DNA of 64,000 bases. It comes from VRUE01 sp963702955 (GTDB lineage: Bacteria > Actinomycetota > Thermoleophilia > Solirubrobacterales > 70-9). The notes beneath the pieces are model-generated. The model was not told the DNA's origin and made no database searches. It saw nothing but the letters and a program-made list of their open reading frames with translations. Numbering within the stretch: position 1 is the stretch's first letter; each line of letters starts with the position of its first letter. The position numbers were made by a program, and so were the translations under genes. The DNA is taken from assembly GCA_963702955.1 (NCBI GenBank), contig OY969774.1, positions 1,116,001 to 1,180,000 on the forward strand. Direction: 5' to 3'. Below, in pieces: positions 58,595-64,000 of this stretch.

Positions 58595-59041
58595 TTGGAA
58601 GCACGGGCAGTCAGTCCTAGGGAATTCACCCTTCCGGTCGTCGCCTTGGCGATGGTGGGTTTCGGCGCCTTCTCCGAACGGGCTGAGGCCGTCTCCGTCG
58701 CGCTGATCGCGATCGGCGCCGGGATGTTCTTCATCGGGCTGCTCCTCCCCACCCTGACCGAGTTCCAGATCGGCCCAAGCGGCTTCTCGGGGAAGCTGCG
58801 CGAGCGCGACCAGGAAGTCCAGGCTGCCCTCGAACCCCACTCGGAGGGCCTGCTCCGCACCGCCGTGACGATCGCCGGGAGCCCCGAGAAAGGCAGGGAA
58901 CTGCTCGACCAAGCGCTGGTCGAAACCTACATGCAGTGGCAGCAGGCCAAACGCGATGGCCCCGCCGATACCGTGCTCAAGCGGCTGGGAGATATCGCGT
59001 CCGCCGAGGTCTCGAGTGCCGCGCCCGGAGCCTCCCCGTGA
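58595..59041 (+). CDS. Membrane protein with a sigma-region-2-like segment
   Basis: A 148-residue protein starting at TTG 58595. Two helices (about 12-30 and 33-52) are followed by a soluble helical part, LLRTAVTIAGSPEKGRELLD and onward, that resembles the LLRTAYLLTGDRxxAEDLVQ stretch of ECF sigma region 2. The rest of a sigma factor is missing. The stop overlaps the next GTG (GTGA). The similarity is by eye and may be chance. Confidence 0.6.
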   Translation: MEARAVSPREFTLPVVALAMVGFGAFSERAEAVSVALIAIGAGMFFIGLLLPTLTEFQIGPSGFSGKLRERDQEVQAALEPHSEGLLRTAVTIAGSPEKGRELLDQALVETYMQWQQAKRDGPADTVLKRLGDIASAEVSSAAPGASP

Positions 59042-59595
59042 ACGACCCCGGCACGCCCCCGCTCGATTGGGGCTCGGTCTTCGATCGCGCTCATCGCCGG
59101 CTCGCCGTCCGGCTCATCCTGCTCGCGGCGATCGGGGCCCTGGGAGCGATCCTGCTCCTCGGCGGAGGGCTGAAGGCCCGGGGCAAGCTCTCGCTGGGCT
59201 TTGGACATACCGCGAAGAAGACCAAGCTGGTCAAGCAGCCGCCGCCGAGAAATCCGTCGCCCGTGCATCACAGGGAAGAACGGACGACCAAATCGACGAG
59301 GCGCCGGCATCCGGTCAAGCCGCCGCCGGAAGAACCGGAAGTCCCGATCGTCGCACCGCCGGTCTGCGTAGAAGAAGAAGACGCAAGCGGCCAGCAATAC
59401 TGCAACGGTGTGCCCTCCGACGGAGGCGGCGGGACCGCCGCCGACGAAGGCAACGGCGGCACGACCGCCGAAGGGGAACCCGAACCGACGGAACCTTCAC
59501 CGAGCGAACAGCCACCCGTCAAGGAACAGCACATCGAAGTGGGCGCCGAAGCCGGCTCGCAAGCGCCGGCTCCCGAACCCGCGCCCAAGGGCTAA
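59038..59595 (+). CDS. Single-pass membrane protein with low-complexity exterior
   Basis: A 185-residue protein: a short cytoplasmic part (WGSVFDRAHRRLAVR), one helix (LILLAAIGALGAILLLGGGL), a basic linker and a long Pro/Glu/Gly-rich exterior with two cysteines (PPVCVEEEDASGQQYCNGV). No family is known. GTG 59038 overlaps the previous stop. The two genes look like a co-transcribed unit, reminiscent in layout of sigma and anti-sigma genes, without proof. Confidence 0.65.
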   Translation: MNDPGTPPLDWGSVFDRAHRRLAVRLILLAAIGALGAILLLGGGLKARGKLSLGFGHTAKKTKLVKQPPPRNPSPVHHREERTTKSTRRRHPVKPPPEEPEVPIVAPPVCVEEEDASGQQYCNGVPSDGGGGTAADEGNGGTTAEGEPEPTEPSPSEQPPVKEQHIEVGAEAGSQAPAPEPAPKG

Positions 59596-59608
59596 CCGCC
59601 CGGCGCTC

Positions 59609-59643
59609 AGAAGCCGGGGGCGCGAACCTGGTGTCCTCGTCAC
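59609..59643 (-). repeat. Degenerate copy of the DUF59 gene 3' end
   Basis: About 27 of 34 positions align with the 3' end repeated at 60443 and 61551, with a one-base size difference. It sits 14 nt after the previous gene, at the left edge of the accessory module. It may be the oldest of three copies. Confidence 0.5.
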
Positions 59644-59806
59644 CCCATATTCGGGATGTGAACGCATATAAACCGCTTGAGAACCCAGGGTTCAAGGACC
59701 AAGACCTAGGGTCACGCTTTACCTCCACGACGTCCTTCTCCTTCGAGTCCGAGTCCTTCATCATCGACCGCAGCCTAAACGCCGGGCACAGAGATACGTT
59801 GCGACG

Positions 59807-60099
59807 ATGGCCGATCCGTTCATCCGCCCGCTCTCCGCCAACGCCCGCATCCTTGTCGAGCTTGACGGTCGCCCGATGGAACACTACGCGGTCATGCTCC
59901 AGCTAAGGATCGAAGGCGAGTGGCAGACCATTCGCCTGCTCGACAATGCCCACGGCGACCACGATATGCACCGCTACACTGGAGCCGAGAAGCAAACTGC
60001 GGAGCCATTGAAGAGGGCGAAGCCAAAGAGGTAGCGCCGAAGGCCATCCGCTACTTGACCGATCATTGGGAAGCAATCGCAGAGTCATGGAAAAGCTAG
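59807..60099 (+). pseudogene. Small accessory gene with a frameshift
   Basis: ATG 59807 opens a frame that encodes MADPFIRPLSANARILVELD and a segment IRLLDNAHGDHDMHRYTG typical of small DUF6516/DUF7718-like proteins, then stops at 60034. The expected C-terminus (IRYLTDHWEAIAESWKS) is in the +2 frame and ends at TAG 60099, overlapping the next gene ATG at 60087. A frameshift at about 59995-60010 separates the two. It could be a real mutation or a sequence error. About 211 nt upstream (59596-59806) has a TTGAGAACCC/GGGTTCAA palindrome and no gene. Confidence 0.6.
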
Positions 60100-60437
60100 A
60101 GCGCAGCAAGTTCTCCGCGGCGGGCGAGATCGCCAACGAACGGCTGGTCGAAACCGCGACCGACCCTGACCGCTACCCCGAGGGCACCACCTTCATCGCC
60201 GCCGATCAGGAGGGCTTTGGCGCAGCTCTCGCCGAAGCCGTTGCGGAGCACCGGCCGCTGGCAATCGTCTATCCCGACGGCCGCGAGATCGTCGCCGCTC
60301 CCCGAGGCGGTGCCCTCGCGTTCTTCGAGCACCTGCTGACTCGCCGCCGCGAGTCCAAGCACAGCGCTCCGACCGTGCCGCTGCCAGCCGACTATCAAGT
60401 CGAGATCAGGGACAGACAGGCGCTCGCCGCCGCCTGA
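60087..60437 (+). CDS. 116-aa accessory protein, unknown
   Basis: ATG 60087 overlaps the frameshifted partner. The 116-residue product (MEKLERSKFSAAGEIANERL, then FIAADQEGFGAALAEAVAEH) is mixed alpha/beta and has no recognised domain. The gene pair resembles a toxin-antitoxin or similar two-gene module. It ends 6 nt before the repeat at 60443. Confidence 0.65.
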   Translation: MEKLERSKFSAAGEIANERLVETATDPDRYPEGTTFIAADQEGFGAALAEAVAEHRPLAIVYPDGREIVAAPRGGALAFFEHLLTRRRESKHSAPTVPLPADYQVEIRDRQALAAA

Positions 60438-60442
60438 TCCCT

Positions 60443-60480
60443 GCCTAGAAGCCGAGCGCGAACTTGGCGTCCTCGGTCAT
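60443..60480 (-). repeat. Copy of the DUF59 gene 3' end
   Basis: This 38-nt segment equals 61551-61588 except for one base (G for A). In the real gene it encodes the last ten residues and stop. Beyond it the sequences differ. Together with 61551-61588 it brackets 1.1 kb holding two small genes, like attachment sites of an integrated cassette. Confidence 0.85.
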
Positions 60481-60564
60481 TATCACGCAGGAAACCGGGC
60501 ATAACGTCCCTGCAAATCCGCCGTTTCCTTCGTCGGTGGGGACAGCGGTGGGGACGGCGCGGCG

Positions 60565-61140
60565 TCAATGAGCGGTGCGGCGCTCGCGGAATCCTTCGAT
60601 GGATGCCTCCAGGATGGCTTTCCATTCGTCGGTCAGCGGGATCGTCCCCCACTCCGCGATCAGGTGCCAGGCGACGTACTCCAGCGGGACGCGGCCGGTC
60701 GGAACGTGCAGGCCCCGGACCTCCTCTCCGTCGAGGCGACCATGGAAATGAACGTGAGCCGGGGGATATGCGTAGTCGGGCCTGGGCGGATCGCGGTCGT
60801 ACTCCCAACGGATGAGCGTCGATCCCGGCGAGTCGTCGGCCTGGAGCCGGTAGCGATAGGAAACGGTCTGGCAGTGCTTGCCGCCGTCCGGGTCGTCCAC
60901 GACACGGACCACCTGCTGCGCAAACAGGGTCCGCGATGTTCCGGGCAGCTCCAGGGGCGGATCGTCACCGCCCTCCAGGCGCTTGACGAGGAACAGATCC
61001 GTCTCCCCCGGTATCTCGATCAGGGAAAGGCGCGACTCGGTGAGCGTCGTGTTGAGGACGCGGTTGAGGTGGTCCGTAAATCGCTGAGCTGCGCTGCCGC
61101 TGCTAGATGCGACCGTTCTGACCGATCCGAAGGAGGGCAA
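60565..61140 (-). CDS. 191-aa accessory protein, unknown
   Basis: A soluble protein (191 aa if started at TTG 61140; the frame before about 61100 has no better start). It is charged and beta-rich, with YAYPPAHVHFHGRLDG and a helical C-terminus ending FRERRTAH. His-rich HVHFHG may be functional. It overlaps the 71-aa gene by 38 nt, and the two form a plausible toxin-antitoxin-type pair. The start is uncertain. Confidence 0.65.
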   Translation of the reverse strand: MPSFGSVRTVASSSGSAAQRFTDHLNRVLNTTLTESRLSLIEIPGETDLFLVKRLEGGDDPPLELPGTSRTLFAQQVVRVVDDPDGGKHCQTVSYRYRLQADDSPGSTLIRWEYDRDPPRPDYAYPPAHVHFHGRLDGEEVRGLHVPTGRVPLEYVAWHLIAEWGTIPLTDEWKAILEASIEGFRERRTAH

Positions 61141-61318
61141 CCAGCTCGCTCACGCCGGGATCGGCGTCGTCAAGGTCGCCAGCCCCATACGCGCTCCTGA
61201 ATTCGGCGACGGACATGCCCGCAAGCGCTTGCGCGCGAGCCTCCAGGTACTCGGCGTACTCCTTCGCGGAGGGCTCGTAGATCTTCGTGCCTGCATCCGT
61301 CGTGAGAACGCTGTTCAT
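61103..61318 (-). CDS. 71-aa small acidic protein, antitoxin-like
   Basis: ATG 61318 gives a 71-residue acidic protein (MNSVLTTDAGTKIYEPSAKE, then FRSAYGAGDLDDADPGVSEL) of the size and charge of antitoxins; no DNA-binding fold is evident. Minus-strand TATCAT lies 13 nt upstream. It precedes and overlaps the 191-aa gene, the usual order in TA operons. Confidence 0.6.
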   Translation of the reverse strand: MNSVLTTDAGTKIYEPSAKEYAEYLEARAQALAGMSVAEFRSAYGAGDLDDADPGVSELVALLRIGQNGRI

Positions 61319-61383
61319 GGTCTAAACGATGATAGGGCAGTCGGACGGAATTTCCGCCCTACGGCTTGAGCCATATCAACGAA

Positions 61384-61527
61384 ATGGCTCTGGCTCAAAA
61401 AACGTCGTCGCTGGCCAACTTGCTCAAGTCGCTCCGGCCCGAGCTGAACGCTCCGATGAGCGTGAAGGACGGCTGCCCTCCCTCATCCTCGGCTTGTCGG
61501 GGCTGCCCAGAGTTCGACCCCGATTGA
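61384..61527 (+). CDS. Possible 47-aa Cys-containing small protein
   Basis: ATG 61384 to TGA 61527 encodes 47 residues (MALAQKTSSLANLLKSLRPE, then CPPSSSACRGCPEFD). Three cysteines, two as CxxC, suggest a metal- or redox-type motif. It occupies the gap 61319-61550 that is otherwise empty. No family, and short frames arise by chance, so this is weak. Confidence 0.3.
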   Translation: MALAQKTSSLANLLKSLRPELNAPMSVKDGCPPSSSACRGCPEFDPD

Positions 61528-61550
61528 CCCCCTCTGACCCCGCAAACCCC

Positions 61551-61588
61551 GCCTAGAAGCCAAGCGCGAACTTGGCGTCCTCGGTCAT
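61551..61588 (-). repeat. Functional 3' end of DUF59 gene, copied at 60443 and 59609
   Basis: This is the gene's own end, including the stop at 61553. The copies lie to the left, on the side where elements inserted at a 3' end would extend. See those entries. Confidence 0.85.
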
Positions 61589-61870
61589 CATCTCCGGGCT
61601 CCACGGGGGGTCGAAGATCATCTTCGGGTGGACCGCGGCGACGCCTGGGAGGTCGCCGACGAACTCCTTCATCTGCTCGGAGACCTGGGGGCCGATCGGG
61701 CAGGCCGGGGTCGTCAGGGTGAAGGTGACGTAGACGTCTTCGTTCTCGATCTCGACGTCGTAGACGAGGCCGAGGGAAACGAAGTCGAGCCCCAGCTCGG
61801 GGTCGATCACCTCCTCCAGTGCCTCCATCACATCGTCCTCGGTGAGCGCTTCAGTCTGGTTCTCTGGCAT
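61553..61870 (-). CDS. DUF59/MIP18-family protein, SufT-like
   Basis: A 105-residue protein of the DUF59 (PaaD/SufT) family with VIDPELGLDFVSLGLVYDVE, FTLTTPACPIGP and a C-terminal MTEDAKFALGF. The conserved Cys in TPACPIG is present. Such proteins act in Fe-S cluster maturation, in line with the suf genes of this window. ATG 61870 follows TAGGCT by 6 nt. It diverges from the 61909 gene. Confidence 0.92.
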   Translation of the reverse strand: MPENQTEALTEDDVMEALEEVIDPELGLDFVSLGLVYDVEIENEDVYVTFTLTTPACPIGPQVSEQMKEFVGDLPGVAAVHPKMIFDPPWSPEMMTEDAKFALGF

Positions 61871-61908
61871 GACGACAGCCTAGCGAGAGCAAATAAGCTG
61901 CTGGGCCG

Positions 61909-62301
61909 ATGAGCGCTCCGGGCGAGATCCAGCGACGGTCGATCGGCATCGTCTTCTCCGACGGCGGCCTGCTGGCGCTGAGCGCCGTGCGGCCCGCCGG
62001 CTCCTCCGACCACGGGGCCGAGACGGTCGCCGCGGTGCTCTGCGGCCCAGACGGGGCGCCAGCCGAGGCCTCCGAGGCCCTGCTCTCGACCGAGTACGGC
62101 GACGACGGCGTGCAGCGCCGGGCGACCCTGGAGATATGGCTCGACGACGACGAGGGGCAGCCGCTGCGCGGCGCCGGGACGCTGATCAGCGCCGCCGAGG
62201 TGCGCCGGGAGGGGATGCGGACAGACGTTGCCTTCTTCCGCTGGTCGCTGGAGGGGCGCGAGGGGCTCGGCCACTACGAGATCGTCCGCTCCGATGGCTG
62301 A
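61909..62301 (+). CDS. 130-aa protein, unknown
   Basis: A beta-rich cytosolic protein (GIVFSDGGLLALSAVRPAG, then LEIWLDDDEGQPLRGAGTLI and FFRWSLEGREGL). No domain recognised. ATG 61909 follows -10-like TAAGCT by about 9 nt. The stop overlaps the HAD gene ATG by 8 nt, so the two are coupled. Confidence 0.75.
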   Translation: MSAPGEIQRRSIGIVFSDGGLLALSAVRPAGSSDHGAETVAAVLCGPDGAPAEASEALLSTEYGDDGVQRRATLEIWLDDDEGQPLRGAGTLISAAEVRREGMRTDVAFFRWSLEGREGLGHYEIVRSDG

Positions 62302-62935
62302 CGGCGCCCGCATTGAGGCCGTGATCTCCGACTTCGGCGGAGTGCTGACGACGCCGCTGGTCGAGTCGTTCATGGCCTTCCAGGACCAGACCGGGATCTC
62401 GACCGAGGTCCTCGGCAAGGGGATGCAGGCGGCGACCGAGGCCAACGGCGACAACCCGCTGTTCGAAATGGAGCGGGGGGAGATCAGCGAGGTGGCGTTT
62501 CTGGAGAAGCTGACCGACGCGCTCGAGCCGCTGCTCGGCCACCGGCCCGAGATGCATCGCTTCAAAGAGATCTACTTCGAGGCGCTCGACCCCAACCCGG
62601 CGACGATCGAGCTGATGCGCGAGCTGAAGGCGGCCGGCTACCGGATGGCGATGCTGACCAACAACGTGCGCGAGTGGGAGCCGCTGTGGCGCCCGATGCT
62701 TCCCGTCAACGAGATCTTCGAGACCGTCGTCGATTCCGGCTTCGTCGGCTGCCGCAAGCCCGAATCGCAGATCTACGCCCTCACCCTCGAACGGATCGGC
62801 ATGCCGGCGGAGTCATGCCTGTTCGTCGACGACGTCCAGGTCAACTGCGAAGGCGCCGAAAAGGCGGGGATGACCGCCGTCCACTTCCGCGACACCGAGC
62901 AGGCGATCGCCGAGATCCGTGCGGTGCTCGCCTGA
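62294..62935 (+). CDS. HAD-family hydrolase
   Basis: A 213-residue phosphatase-like protein of the HAD IA subfamily. The nucleophile motif reads ISDFGGVLTTP, with Gly for the second Asp, as in epoxide-hydrolase-related members. Motif II (MLTNNVREW), the lysine in GCRKPESQIY and the DD pair in LFVDDVQVNCEGA follow. The substrate is unknown. ATG 62294 is chosen over a longer frame. Confidence 0.92.
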   Translation: MADGARIEAVISDFGGVLTTPLVESFMAFQDQTGISTEVLGKGMQAATEANGDNPLFEMERGEISEVAFLEKLTDALEPLLGHRPEMHRFKEIYFEALDPNPATIELMRELKAAGYRMAMLTNNVREWEPLWRPMLPVNEIFETVVDSGFVGCRKPESQIYALTLERIGMPAESCLFVDDVQVNCEGAEKAGMTAVHFRDTEQAIAEIRAVLA

Positions 62936-63018
62936 TCTCTGCACCTCCCTGCGCACTTGCTGGTGACTTGTGAACTTTCCTATGGCACTTCGGGGCGCCA
63001 GCGCGGACGATCCCTCCG

Positions 63019-63225
63019 GTGGGCGGCAACCTCGGGAGGAACCTTCGACGTGCGCGAGAGCAGCGCGCACTGACGCAGGAACAGGTTGCGGAACGCAGCG
63101 GCGTCCATGCCACCGAGGTCAGCCGGATCGAGGCGGGAAAGCGCGATCCGAAAGTCTCGACGCTGGAACGCCTGGCGGCGGCGGTCGAAGTCCAGCCAGG
63201 CGAGCTGCTCCGCGAGGACTCCTGA
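63019..63225 (+). CDS. XRE-type helix-turn-helix protein
   Basis: A 68-residue DNA-binding protein made of one XRE helix-turn-helix (LGRNLRRAREQRALTQEQVA, then GVHATEVSRIEAGKRDPKVS). GTG 63019 is the start. It converges on a minus-strand gene 5 nt away. A target is not evident. Confidence 0.9.
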   Translation: MGGNLGRNLRRAREQRALTQEQVAERSGVHATEVSRIEAGKRDPKVSTLERLAAAVEVQPGELLREDS

Positions 63226-63230
63226 TCTCC

Positions 63231-63497
63231 TTACTCCACAAGTAGGGCAAAGGCGCGAAGGGCCGCGGGCGTCGGCTCCACGACTTCGTCCTCGTCCCGG
63301 TAGTCGAACAGGCCAAACTGCCTGAGGTCGTCCGTCGCCTGGATAGCTGTCGCCATCTCCCTGCTGTCGTTCGGGTCGCCCACGATGCGCAGAGCGAGTT
63401 CGTTGACCGTCAGGCACTGGGGATGGAGTTCCACGGCCTCCTCGAAGATCGCTCGTGCGACCAGCGTGAGGTTGTACTTCGGTGGGTTTTGCGCCAT
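63231..63497 (-). CDS. 88-aa protein with winged-helix-like look, unknown
   Basis: The 88-residue product has KYNLTLVARAIFEEAVELHP at the start and TAIQATDDLRQFGLFDYRDE in the middle, resembling a small helical/wing DNA-binding or regulatory fold. No family is assigned. It converges with the XRE gene. Confidence 0.6.
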   Translation of the reverse strand: MAQNPPKYNLTLVARAIFEEAVELHPQCLTVNELALRIVGDPNDSREMATAIQATDDLRQFGLFDYRDEDEVVEPTPAALRAFALLVE

Positions 63498-63589
63498 TGC
63501 TGACAGGGTAAGGCGCGCAAGATCGCTCGATTACTGCCGGTTTCGTCACTGATATGAGGTTGCGCCCGATTCCCGAAGGTGATAACCGG

Positions 63590-63639
63590 CGCACGAGCCG
63601 GGCGCTTGGCCGGACAGGCCGACAAGCCCGGCTCGTGCG
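63590..63639. terminator. Perfect 14-bp stem-loop
   Basis: CGCACGAGCCGGGC (63590-63603) and GCCCGGCTCGTGCG (63626-63639) pair perfectly around a 22-nt loop with its own TTGGCC/GGCC stem, followed by TTT. It may terminate plus-strand transcription or be a repeat element. Confidence 0.6.
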
Positions 63640-63795
63640 TTTGAGCTACGGAATCAGCCGGACTTCCTGATGGACGCGACCGGCATGGTCGCGCTCGTCG
63701 CTGCGAGCTGCATATCTTCACCCCCTTCCCTTTAACTAAGGAAAGTCGGAGTAAAGACGACTTGCTCTGCATTGTGGAACGACATCGGTATTTCT

Positions 63796-63813
63796 TAGGA
63801 AACTTCCTAGAAT
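63796..63813 (+). promoter_or_regulatory. Promoter and operator of the last gene
   Basis: TAGGAA (63796-63801), AC, TTCCTA (63804-63809) is a perfect inverted repeat that overlaps the -10 TAGAAT (63808-63813). A DNA-binding product downstream could bind it (autoregulation). Confidence 0.5.
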
Positions 63814-63853
63814 GCGCTCAGCCTGCTCAAAAGCACTCGAGAGGAATCACGCA

Positions 63854-64000
63854 GTGGCGAGAGTCAAAGTCAACGCCAAATCTCAGCTGGAATACCTGCG
63901 GCGGCTGTCCGTCGTGTGGGCCTTCCCACTCCGGCTGAAGATCGTCACCGAGCTTTATCTGCGCGAAATGAGCCCGAAGCAGTTCTTCGAGGAGTTCGGC
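63854..64000 (+). CDS. ArsR-like winged-helix regulator, cut by window edge
   Basis: GTG 63854 with GAGGA upstream opens a frame starting MARVKVNAKSQLEYLRRLSV, then FPLRLKIVTELYLREMSPKQ, a pattern like the first helices of ArsR/PadR-type regulators. Only 49 residues are inside the window, so the family is provisional. Confidence 0.55.
   Translation, partial: MARVKVNAKSQLEYLRRLSVVWAFPLRLKIVTELYLREMSPKQFFEEFG

Larger units (their letters stand above)
63498..63853. other. 356-nt intergenic region, several hairpins
   Basis: No credible gene. It contains the 14-bp hairpin at 63590-63639, GCGACC/GGTCGC and GCTCG/CGAGC hairpins at about 63680-63715, a CTTT/AAAG segment near 63730, and the promoter/operator at 63796-63813. 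It is the leader of the last gene and may be structured RNA. Confidence 0.4.

Noticed and set aside
59640..59806. tRNA-like sequence near the degenerate repeat
   Set aside because: GGGTTCAA looks like a T-loop element, but it is half of a short palindrome and no acceptor or anticodon stems are present.
60535..60560. Remnant of an integrase C-terminus next to the 60443 repeat (VPTAVPTD-like reading on the minus strand)
   Set aside because: The short repeat CGGTGGGGAC explains the reading; no other recombinase sequence is adjacent.
1..64000. CRISPR arrays or phage genes
   Set aside because: No regularly spaced repeats were seen, and no phage structural or replication proteins.

Overview
The window is GC-rich bacterial chromosome with dense genes, many ATGA/GTGA stop-start overlaps and many start codons lying 6-9 nt after a TANNNT -10 hexamer, which suggests leaderless transcription. 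A mycobacterial-type CysO cysteine pathway, a GuaB3-type IMP dehydrogenase, a two-part SUF operon led by an Rrf2 regulator and a wax-ester-synthase-like protein point to Actinomycetota. The class Thermoleophilia (Solirubrobacterales) is my best guess, made from gene content and style rather than from a marker gene. I saw no rRNA, tRNA, CRISPR array, complete insertion sequence or prophage.

Layout. 1-3202 (minus): a metal ABC importer (two permeases, ATPase, lipoprotein). 3311-4285: lgt. 4286-10591: a copper / cytochrome-oxidase-assembly cluster (two CtaG proteins, a 51-aa membrane protein, YcnI, CopC-CopD, two unknown membrane proteins, SCO1). 10592-15735: a 4.7-kb divalent-cation (probably Mg2+) module of CorA, a membrane protein, an atypical NRAMP and a soluble MgtE_N/CBS protein. 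It is flanked by direct copies of the sco1 / 15563 intergenic junction and so looks inserted into the copper cluster, whose last gene is at 15563-16990. 17013-24207 (minus): one tightly coupled operon of HU, pyrF, LysM, D-Ala-D-Ala carboxypeptidase, pfkB, guaB3, guaA and a membrane protein. 24305-27658: TldE, TldD, a coupled 74-aa protein and a roadblock-like protein. 27825-31146: CDF transporter, rdgB, rph, vapBC and an orphan pilin. 31290-37631 (plus): glycosyltransferase, coiled coil, nadB, hyuA, hyuB. 37765-39711: DUF1802, a peptidase-like protein without HExxH, and a broken gene. 39698-42594 (minus): mec, cysM, cysO and an E1-like sulfurtransferase with the rhodanese domain in front. 42654-52534: htpX and the SUF system, split in two by an MMPL transporter and a VOC protein. 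52731-58547: CADD-like diiron protein, redoxin, ispH, WS/DGAT, Fic, FxsA. 58595-64000: an accessory region of small unknown genes, a SufT-like gene whose 3' end is copied at two upstream positions, a HAD phosphatase and DNA-binding proteins.

How the genes fit together. Metal handling dominates the first 17 kb: Mn/Zn import, copper chaperoning for the terminal oxidase, Mg2+ transport. Sulfur and Fe-S assembly dominate 39-52 kb: CysO carries sulfur to cysteine, SufS mobilises it from cysteine, SufU and SufBCD build clusters, and an Rrf2 protein with three cysteines probably controls both SUF promoters through a shared box. The DUF59 protein at 61553-61870 probably belongs to the same system.

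The signals I would follow first are the two insertion scars with duplicated gene ends (10584/15475 and 59609/60443/61551), the Mg2+ module with a non-canonical NRAMP, the His-first copper proteins, the perfect 50-bp palindrome that encodes Leu-Lys-stop on both strands, and the shared promoter boxes of the cys and suf genes.
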